NCBI GenBank assembly: GCA_028288765.1
Contig: JAQGHQ010000414.1
Location: 1 to 64,000 of the forward strand
DNA from: Gemmataceae bacterium
Lineage (GTDB): Bacteria; Planctomycetota; Planctomycetia; Gemmatales; Gemmataceae
Direction of reading: 5' to 3'
DNA length: 64,000 nucleotides
Of the stretch, positions 50,860 to 57,318 are shown in pieces. A program made the position numbers and the translations under genes. A model generated the notes under the pieces. It was not told the origin of the DNA. It saw only the letters and a program-made list of their open reading frames with translations, and made no database searches. Each line of letters begins with the position of its first letter. The stretch's first letter is position 1.

Positions 50860-51861
50860 TCACCCCAGCTTATGGATCTGAATCCGGTTGTGCCCGACGC
50901 TCGTGATCGTGCTGCAGTCGGCCGACAGGGCGAAGTCGTGGACGTGCATCGGCAATTTTTCTTGCCGGACTGGTTTTTTCGTCGTCCCGTCCAGGAAGAT
51001 CAGGAACCCTTCTCCCGCGCCGCCGGCCCCGACGAGCCATGACCCGTCCGGGGCCCACGCCAGGCGGTTCACGATCCCCTGGTGTTTGTCCCCCGGGAAC
51101 TCCGCCGTCTGTTTCCCGGCCCGCCAGTCGAACACCTCGATGCGGCCCTTCGCCTCCAGGTGGTCGATGTTCCCGATCTTGCCGGTCCCGCCGACGGCGA
51201 GCTGTTTCCCGTCCGGGGAAAAGGCAACCGATCGGACTCCGCCGATCGAGTGCATCCGCTGGACCGGGTCCCAGGTGTACATCACCGCGACCTCACACGT
51301 CGCCAGCTGCTGACCCGATTCGACGTCCCAGACGACCACGTGGCCGACCTTGTCGCCGGTTGCCAGGAACTTTCCGTCGGCCGAGAACGCGACCGCATAG
51401 AGCATCGACCCGAAGTTCTGCGGGGTCTTCTCCTTGTGGCCCCGCAGTTCGCGGATCAGCTTGCCCGAGGTCGGGTCCCAGAGCTTGCAGACCATGTCGT
51501 CGGCGATGCTGGCGACCAGCTTGCCGTCCGGAGACGAGATCACCTTGCGGATCCATTTCGCGTGCGCGTCGACGGTGCGAACGACCTTGCCCGCGACCGT
51601 GTCCCACCAGGTCAGTTTGCCGTCGTACCCGCCGGAGACGACGACCTTGCCTGCGACGGCCACGCCGGTGACGTAGCTCTCGTGGGCGTACAGTTCTTTC
51701 GGCTCGAACTTGGCGGCCGAGAATTCGGCCTCGTAGACCTTGAAGTCCTGGCACCCAAGGAACGCCCGCTCGGTGCCCGGCACCGGAGCGATGGCGAACA
51801 CGGTGGCCGGGCGGCTAAAGTCCTTGACCTGCTTCAGCGTGTCGGGGCTGGGGGATTTCAT
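50860..51861 (-). CDS. WD40 repeat protein
   Basis: The 333-residue protein is made of about seven WD40 blades, for example VSGGYDGKLTWWDTVAGKVV, LVASIADDMVCKLWDPTSGK and FLATGDKVGHVVVWDVESGQ. It has no signal peptide, so it is probably cytoplasmic. It follows the DUF1549 and DUF1501 genes on the same strand, a gene order often seen in planctomycetes. Its role there, perhaps scaffolding, is not known. Confidence 0.88.
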   Translation of the reverse strand: MKSPSPDTLKQVKDFSRPATVFAIAPVPGTERAFLGCQDFKVYEAEFSAAKFEPKELYAHESYVTGVAVAGKVVVSGGYDGKLTWWDTVAGKVVRTVDAHAKWIRKVISSPDGKLVASIADDMVCKLWDPTSGKLIRELRGHKEKTPQNFGSMLYAVAFSADGKFLATGDKVGHVVVWDVESGQQLATCEVAVMYTWDPVQRMHSIGGVRSVAFSPDGKQLAVGGTGKIGNIDHLEAKGRIEVFDWRAGKQTAEFPGDKHQGIVNRLAWAPDGSWLVGAGGAGEGFLIFLDGTTKKPVRQEKLPMHVHDFALSADCSTITSVGHNRIQIHKLG

Positions 51862-51920
51862 TTAAGTGGTGGGTGGGGTGGGTGGTGAGGGAGCGGGGCA
51901 AGCCAAGCCGCAGGGGTCCG

Positions 51921-52007
51921 GGCGAGCGGGGGGCGTGAGCCCCCGAGCGAGGCACAGGTATCGGCCGGGTATTCGTTTCCTCGGGGGGCTCACGCCCCCC
52001 GCCCGGC
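51921..52007. repeat. Double-hairpin palindromic element, copy E (intergenic)
   Basis: The left arm 51921-51946 and right arm 51980-52007 match the consensus with small changes (one C lost on the left, CCCGG for CTCGC on the right). It lies between the DUF1501 and WD40 genes. Confidence 0.85.
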
Positions 52008-52038
52008 TCGAATCCCCGCGGCACAACGAGTGCAGTCC

Positions 52039-53343
52039 CTACTTCGCCAGCGCGGCAATCGCCTCGACACCCGGGTTGACGAGCGGGATCGGCCGCGAGC
52101 CGACGTAGTAGTTCTTGTTCGGGTTGATTCCGAGCGAGCTGTAGATGGTGGCGAACAGGCTGCCCGCGTCCACCTCCTCGGCCACCACCGTGTTCCCCTT
52201 CGGGTCGGTCTTCCCGTACACAGCCCCGCCCTTCGCCCCGCCCCCGCTCATGGTCATGCTCCAGGCGCTCGCGAAGTGGTCGCGGCCGAGGCTGGCGTTG
52301 ATCGCCGGGGTCCGGCCGAACTCGGCGAGCGTCAGGATCATCACGTCGTCGAGCAGCCCCCGCTCGCCGAGGTCGTCGATCAGCGTGGCCATCACGTGAT
52401 CGAGCTCCGGGACCATCTCCTGGTGCGTCTCGAAGTTCTGCCCGTGGCTGTCCCACCACGCCCGGGCGACCCGGACGAACGGCACCCCGGCTTCTACCAG
52501 CCGGCGGGCGATCAGGCATTGCTGGGCGAACTGTGTCGGGCCGTACCGGTCGCGGACCTTCTGCGACTCCTGGGTGACGTCGAACAGCTTCTCGCTCGCC
52601 ATGATCCCGCGGACCCGCTCGTACGCCTCGTTCTGGCTGTTCATCGTGTCCGACTGCCGGCCCTTGGCGAACTGCTTGCCGAGCAGGTCGCGGAGGTCGG
52701 CCCGCTCCCGGTGGTCGAGGTCGGTGATCGTGTCGAGTTTGCGGATGAACTCGGGGGTGTTGTTGGTGGTCAGCTCCATCGGGCCGAACCGGGCGCCGAG
52801 GAAGCCGGCATCCCCCGGGGCCATGCTCCGGCCCTCGGTCTGGGTGTAGAAGGTGACGTAATCCGGGACCTTGCTATCGGCCCGGCCCATCTCCCGGGCG
52901 ACCACCGCCCCGAGGTCCGGGTATCGCAGGTTGGCCTCGTCGCGGCGGCCCCGCATCATCAATTTCGCCCCGCTCCCGTGGTCGCCGTTGCGGGTGTTCA
53001 ACCCGCGGATGACGCACGTGGTCTTCATCCGTTTGGCCATCTGCGGCATGAGTTCCGAGATCTGGAACCCGGGGACGTCCGTCTTGATCGCGCGGAATGG
53101 CCCGCCGGTGATCGCCCCCGGTTTCGGGTCCCACGTCTCCAGCTGGCTGGCCCCGCCCGCGAGCCAGAGCAGGATCACCCGCTTCCGGCCTTTCTTGAGC
53201 TCCCCTGCAAGGGCAGGGGAGGAAAGGACGTCGAGGCCCGTCATGTCGGCCGCGGCGGCGGCGGCGAGCGCGGCGGTCGAGCCCAGGAACGCCCGCCGGC
53301 TGACGGCGTGATCGGGCGAGCCGCAGAAGTGCTTGGAAGGCAT
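52039..53343 (-). CDS. DUF1501 (sulfatase-like) exported protein
   Basis: The 434-residue protein has a twin-arginine signal (AVSRRAFLGSTAALAAAAAA). It then has the DUF1501 domain with VILLWLAGGASQLETWDPKP, RGLNTRNGDHGSGAKLMM, YGPTQFAQQCLIARRLVEAG and LTLAEFGRTPAINASLGRDH. DUF1501 is related to the alkaline phosphatase/sulfatase fold, but its activity is unproven. It is almost always paired with DUF1549/DUF1553 proteins, as here. It lies 112 bp downstream of that gene, separated by a repeat with two hairpins. Confidence 0.93.
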   Translation of the reverse strand: MPSKHFCGSPDHAVSRRAFLGSTAALAAAAAADMTGLDVLSSPALAGELKKGRKRVILLWLAGGASQLETWDPKPGAITGGPFRAIKTDVPGFQISELMPQMAKRMKTTCVIRGLNTRNGDHGSGAKLMMRGRRDEANLRYPDLGAVVAREMGRADSKVPDYVTFYTQTEGRSMAPGDAGFLGARFGPMELTTNNTPEFIRKLDTITDLDHRERADLRDLLGKQFAKGRQSDTMNSQNEAYERVRGIMASEKLFDVTQESQKVRDRYGPTQFAQQCLIARRLVEAGVPFVRVARAWWDSHGQNFETHQEMVPELDHVMATLIDDLGERGLLDDVMILTLAEFGRTPAINASLGRDHFASAWSMTMSGGGAKGGAVYGKTDPKGNTVVAEEVDAGSLFATIYSSLGINPNKNYYVGSRPIPLVNPGVEAIAALAK

Positions 53344-53373
53344 GAGAAGGGCTCCGATAGGATCTTTTTTTTA

Positions 53374-53443
53374 GACCGCGGCCGTCCCGGCCGCAAATTT
53401 TTTGGATCTCTACCGCGGAAGAGCGGCCGTCCCGGCCGCGGTC
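53374..53443. repeat. Paired GCGGCCGTCCCGGCCGC hairpins
   Basis: Two copies of GCGGCCGTCCCGGCCGC, each a self-complementary hairpin, are extended by GACC/GGTC in opposite orientation. A single similar hairpin (GCGGCCGTCTCGGCCGC) occurs at 55276-55292. Confidence 0.8.
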
Positions 53444-53455
53444 CACGGAACGGTG

Positions 53456-55081
53456 TCAGTAGTTGAATCGGAACTCCGGGCCAGTCACGAGTGCCCAGAG
53501 CAGCTGGCGGTACGCCTCGGCCGGGCGGTCGGACCGCTTCTGGACGTACGCAACGAGCGCGCTGGTCTCGTCGTCGGTGGGCGGGCGCCCGTACACCACC
53601 TTGACCAGGAACCCGGCCGCCTCCTTCGGGTCCTTCGTCGCCTTCAACCGAGCCAGAAGCGAGCCGCCGCCGTCGGTCAGGAACTCCTTCATGATCCGGT
53701 CGCCGTTGCTGAAGAGGAGGGCTTCACCGACCCCGATCTGGAAGTTCTCGGTCGGCTGGGCGATGAGCGAGGCGAACCCGCGGGCCGAGCTCTCGTACTG
53801 CTCCATCAGCTTCTCGAACTCGTCGGGCTTCTTCCCGTCGAACCCGGCCGGGTCGGCGGCGGCGAGCTTCAGGGACGTGGCCAGTTGTTGGGGGGTGAGC
53901 GGCTTCAGGCGGGACACCGCGAACAGCCGGGCGTCGGGCAGCGCCTCGGTGGGGTAGCGGCTGCCCCGGGAGTACGTCTTGCTCATCACGATCCCGCGGA
54001 TGAGCCGCCTCAGGTCGTACCCGTGCCCGGCTGTGTCGCGGGCCAGCCACGCGAGTAGATCCGGGTGGGTCGGCGGGTTCTCGGAGTGCATCTGGTCGAG
54101 CGGGTTGACCAGTCCGGCCCCGAAGAACCGGTGCCACATCCGGTTGACGATCGACCGGGCGAAGAAGTCCGAGTTCCCCTTCTCCAGCGACACGTCCACC
54201 AGCTTCGCGCGGGCGCTGAACGCCGGCTTCGGCGGGGCCTTCTTCGTCTTTTTGGCCGCCTCGGCCTCGTCCTTCTCCTTCTTCTGTTCCTCCTTGGTCA
54301 TCTCCCGCGCGGTCGAGTCCTCGACCTTCGTCCCGGTCAGAAACATCATCCTGGCGGCCTTCTCTGCCCCCTTGTTCGGTTTGAACCGGACGATCCCGAA
54401 CCCGCGCTCGGCGAGTGTGCCGCCGGCGTCGTAGGTGCGGGCGAGGAACGCCTTCATGCCGTAGAAGTGGTCCTGCGTCCAGTCTTTTACCAGCGGGTGA
54501 TCGTGGCACTGCGCACAGCTGACGTTCACCCCGAAGAACGCCACGCTCACGTCGTTCGTGAGCTTGTCCGCGTCGGTGACCCGGGGGCGGAGGAAATCGG
54601 CCGCGCCCTTCTGCTTCGGGTCGGACTCGTCGGGGAGCATTAGCTCGCGGAAGATCCGGTCCCAGGGTTTGTTGTCCTTCAGGGCGGCGGTCATGTATTC
54701 GCGGATCGCCCCGCTCCCGCGGCGCTCGATGTCCGGGCTGAGCATCACTTCGAACTGGGACGCCTGGTGCCGGGTGAACCCCGGTGAGGCGATCAAGTGG
54801 TCGACCAGATTCGCCCGCTTCCGCGGGTCGGTCGATTTCACGTATGCGTCCACCTCACCCGCGGTCGGGATGCGGCCGACCAGATCCAGGGTGAGCCGGC
54901 GGATGACGGTGGCGTCATCCGTCTGGGGGGCAGGGGTAACGCCGGCGGAAGCAATCGCGGCATCGATCGCATCGTCGACGACCGTTTCGACCGTCCTGTC
55001 GGCAGGCGGAAGGTCGGCGGCTGGGGATGCGTTCGCGGTGAGCGTGAAAACGATCGCGGCGAGGACGAGACGGAGCCTCAT
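53456..55081 (-). CDS. DUF1549/DUF1553 protein with CxxCH motif
   Basis: The 541-residue protein has a signal peptide (MRLRLVLAAIVFTLTANASP), DUF1549 at about 30-230 (VIRRLTLDLVGRIPTAGEVD, with CAQCHDHPLVKDW as a possible heme-binding CxxCH) and DUF1553 at about 290-540 (FFARSIVNRMWHRFFGAGLV, then ENPPTHPDLLAWLARD). A Lys/Glu-rich linker lies between. It lacks the separate PSCyt1 domain of the larger homologue at 35.5 kb. It forms a unit with the DUF1501 and WD40 genes. ATG 55081 starts the signal peptide; the frame upstream is not homologous. Confidence 0.92.
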   Translation of the reverse strand: MRLRLVLAAIVFTLTANASPAADLPPADRTVETVVDDAIDAAIASAGVTPAPQTDDATVIRRLTLDLVGRIPTAGEVDAYVKSTDPRKRANLVDHLIASPGFTRHQASQFEVMLSPDIERRGSGAIREYMTAALKDNKPWDRIFRELMLPDESDPKQKGAADFLRPRVTDADKLTNDVSVAFFGVNVSCAQCHDHPLVKDWTQDHFYGMKAFLARTYDAGGTLAERGFGIVRFKPNKGAEKAARMMFLTGTKVEDSTAREMTKEEQKKEKDEAEAAKKTKKAPPKPAFSARAKLVDVSLEKGNSDFFARSIVNRMWHRFFGAGLVNPLDQMHSENPPTHPDLLAWLARDTAGHGYDLRRLIRGIVMSKTYSRGSRYPTEALPDARLFAVSRLKPLTPQQLATSLKLAAADPAGFDGKKPDEFEKLMEQYESSARGFASLIAQPTENFQIGVGEALLFSNGDRIMKEFLTDGGGSLLARLKATKDPKEAAGFLVKVVYGRPPTDDETSALVAYVQKRSDRPAEAYRQLLWALVTGPEFRFNY

Positions 55082-55667
55082 CAAGCTGCTCCTGTCGGCG
55101 GGTGGGTTGTGGAGGGCTATCAGTCTGTCGGTCAGGCGGGCGGGGAGAGCCGGTGTCGGCGGGAGAGCAAATCTCCCCCTAGTATAATCCCGACTGAACC
55201 GAATGCCAGACGGTATTTTCGGCAAGTAAACATGTGGGTTGTGCCATCGGCTTCCGGAAGGTTTTCCCTGGGATCGCGGCCGTCTCGGCCGCTCTTGGCA
55301 ACCGCGCGAAAAGACGTGGACGGCCTACTTTTCCTTCCAGAATTCGGGTTTGGCAGTGTTTGTCGGGCCTCGAGTGGTTTTTCCTGCCAGCCACCGGCCG
55401 GTTATGGCATCGCGAAGGTGATGACCGACCAATCCCGCCGTCAGGCATACGCGCCAAACGGGCGACGACAGCCGCTTCAAAAGCGGCCGGTCAGAGATGC
55501 CGATCCGATTTTACGGCCTGGGCAATCTGTTTTGGACATGACGGCGAGTTCTTCCTCCTCCCCTCTACCTCATCGCTCTTCCCGGCGACTCGCGGCATGC
55601 CTCCGGCCGAAGAATCCTTCCAGTCACCCGACACCCACCCGGCGTCGGGCCGCACGGAGGCGGCGAC
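55082..55667. other. Divergent intergenic region
   Basis: No supported gene; the overlapping frames have no domain. It has a GCGGCCGTCTCGGCCGC hairpin at 55276-55292 and AT-rich patches near 55190-55250, and should hold the promoters of the two divergent genes. Confidence 0.4.
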
Positions 55668-56612
55668 ATGAAGCGGTTCGCAGTTATGGCTCTTTTGGCG
55701 GGGTTCTTGTGGTCCGGGAACTCACTCCCGGCGGCGGACCCGGTCCCGCTCCCGCCCCCGACGGGTATGGCGCCGACCGTTCCGCAGGTACCGGTCCCCG
55801 TCCTGTCCGACGGCCTTCCGATTCCGGCAGCAGACGGGCCGCGCACGAGGGTCCTCGACCGCTTCGGGTGCGGCGTGGGTCGAAAGGCGGGGTGCGACGG
55901 GGATAGGTGTTGTAGCCGTTTGTTCGGCCGCCTCATGGGCGTGTCGCTGTTCAAGACAACGGAGGTCGGCAGCGAGCCGTATGATTCCTACCCCGGGAAG
56001 CCGCGGTGGTGTTCGGACTGCGCGCCGGCGGTGCGGAAGCCGCTCCCCCCGCTCCCGGCCAACGTCTGGGGCGGGACGTGGGATCACGCCGGGGGTGCGG
56101 GCCGGGTATCCGACGGAGGCGCCTGTTCGACCGGGACGTGCGCGGCCGGGAGTGGCGGGCACGGCGTCGGGCATTGCTGGCAGAAATTCACGGGTTGGCT
56201 GTGCTACCGGCAGACGCCCTTTCACATGCCCGCCACCCCGAACCCGCGGATGCCGCCGACCTACACCTACTTCCCGTGCCACGACCGGGCCGGGTATGGG
56301 ACCGGTGGGTGTGGGAACGCCGGGTGTCGCGCAGGCGGGGCAGTGGGTCCTGTGGGTCTGGCGAATCCCGGTGGGTTCGCTGGTCGTGGTGCCGGTGGGA
56401 ACTGTAAGCCGTGTCCGCCGGCGGGTGAGGCAGTCATGCCGGGGTACAGGCTCGCGGCTCCCGAAACCCCCGTTGCAGACGGTCAGCCCGCGTCCGCAGA
56501 CGTGGTAACCTCGTCGTACCGGGCGCCGGCCCCCGCACCGGCTTCCCTCAAGGCCGGCGGCCCACCCTCGCCCTGGGCGAAACCGACTGTTCGCCCGTTC
56601 CCGCAGCCGTAG
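55668..56612 (+). CDS. Secreted Cys/Gly/Pro-rich hypothetical protein
   Basis: The 314-residue protein has a signal peptide (MKRFAVMALLAGFLWSGNSL, cleavage near PAA-DP). It is rich in Gly, Pro and Cys, with pairs such as GCDGDRCCSRLFG and CSTGTCAAGSGGHGVGHCW. It has no recognised domain. Aromatic/proline stretches such as RMPPTYTYFPCHD are interspersed. I infer an exported, possibly disulfide-rich surface protein. A small lipoprotein with similar composition lies convergently next to it. Confidence 0.75.
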   Translation: MKRFAVMALLAGFLWSGNSLPAADPVPLPPPTGMAPTVPQVPVPVLSDGLPIPAADGPRTRVLDRFGCGVGRKAGCDGDRCCSRLFGRLMGVSLFKTTEVGSEPYDSYPGKPRWCSDCAPAVRKPLPPLPANVWGGTWDHAGGAGRVSDGGACSTGTCAAGSGGHGVGHCWQKFTGWLCYRQTPFHMPATPNPRMPPTYTYFPCHDRAGYGTGGCGNAGCRAGGAVGPVGLANPGGFAGRGAGGNCKPCPPAGEAVMPGYRLAAPETPVADGQPASADVVTSSYRAPAPAPASLKAGGPPSPWAKPTVRPFPQP

Positions 56613-56640
56613 GCAACAAGTCAACGGGTGCGAAAAAACA

Positions 56641-56672
56641 CCGGGCCGGCGGGGTTCCTCCCGCCGGCCCGG
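56641..56672. terminator. Bidirectional terminator
   Basis: CCGGGCCGGCGGG and CCCGCCGGCCCGG form a perfect 13-bp stem. On the minus strand it is followed by TGTTTTTTCG, so it terminates at least the lipoprotein gene, and probably both convergent genes. Confidence 0.85.
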
Positions 56673-56696
56673 TTCGTCGATCACCCTCCCCCGACT

Positions 56697-57092
56697 TCAC
56701 TTGTTTCCCTTCACCGGCACGCCCCCCCTCGGGAGCGGAAGCAGGTTCGCCGCCCCGGGATCGCCCGGGGCCGGGACCGGAATCGCCGGCGGGACCGGGA
56801 CGCCCGGTCGGGCCGGGATCAGGTCGTTCGGCTGCGGGTACGGCAGCTGGTCCGGTTGCGGTCCCGGCATCACCTCCCCGGGCACCCCGGGCCCGACCAC
56901 GCCCCCCGACACCGGTGGTGTACCCACGACCGGATCGAAACACATCTCCGGGGCACCAGACCGGCCCATCAGCCGGCACGGCGGGGCCCCGCAGCCCGAG
57001 GACGTGAACCACCTCCGGTCGCCGCACGACCGGCACCCGGCCGCGGCGGTCAGCAAGGCGGCCAGTGCGAGGACGGACACCCTTCGGACCAT
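56697..57092 (-). CDS. Small lipoprotein rich in Pro and Gly
   Basis: The 131-residue protein begins with a lipoprotein signal (MVRRVSVLALAALLTAAAGC, lipobox LTAAAGC), followed by CRSCGDRRWF with further cysteines. The rest is low-complexity, mainly Pro and Gly, and ends in PRGGVPVKGNK. It is likely anchored to a membrane by its Cys. It has no known domain. ATG 57092 is chosen because the lipoprotein signal starts there. Confidence 0.75.
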   Translation of the reverse strand: MVRRVSVLALAALLTAAAGCRSCGDRRWFTSSGCGAPPCRLMGRSGAPEMCFDPVVGTPPVSGGVVGPGVPGEVMPGPQPDQLPYPQPNDLIPARPGVPVPPAIPVPAPGDPGAANLLPLPRGGVPVKGNK

Positions 57093-57227
57093 CGCAGTTA
57101 CCCCTGTCGAACCGGGACGTCCGCGACCGCGGGAGACGCGATCGGGAAGGGCCGCGTCGAACGCCGCCGCGCCGGACTTGAGGGAATTCTGCGCGCCCGC
57201 GACTTTCGAGCAACACCGCCCCCCCAA

Positions 57228-57258
57228 CAAAAAAGACCCGCCGGAAAACTCCGGCGGG
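57228..57258 (-). terminator. Terminator of the protease gene
   Basis: CCCGCCGG and CCGGCGGG form an 8-bp stem, and in the minus direction TCTTTTTTG follows. It stands 60 bp after the stop of the S41 protease gene. Confidence 0.85.
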
Positions 57259-57318
57259 CCCAGGTGGTACGACCGGCGCCCGCCGGGCGACCGGCGGGCA
57301 CGGTCCGGACGGACAGGT

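Noticed and set aside
52000-52030. A T-loop-like GGCTCGAATCC suggesting a tRNA
   Set aside because: It lies in the right arm of the palindromic element, and no acceptor or anticodon stems can be formed.
55234-55671. Plus-strand frame of 145 codons in the divergent gap before the Cys-rich secreted protein
   Set aside because: It overlaps two other frames of similar quality, has no domain and spans a hairpin repeat.
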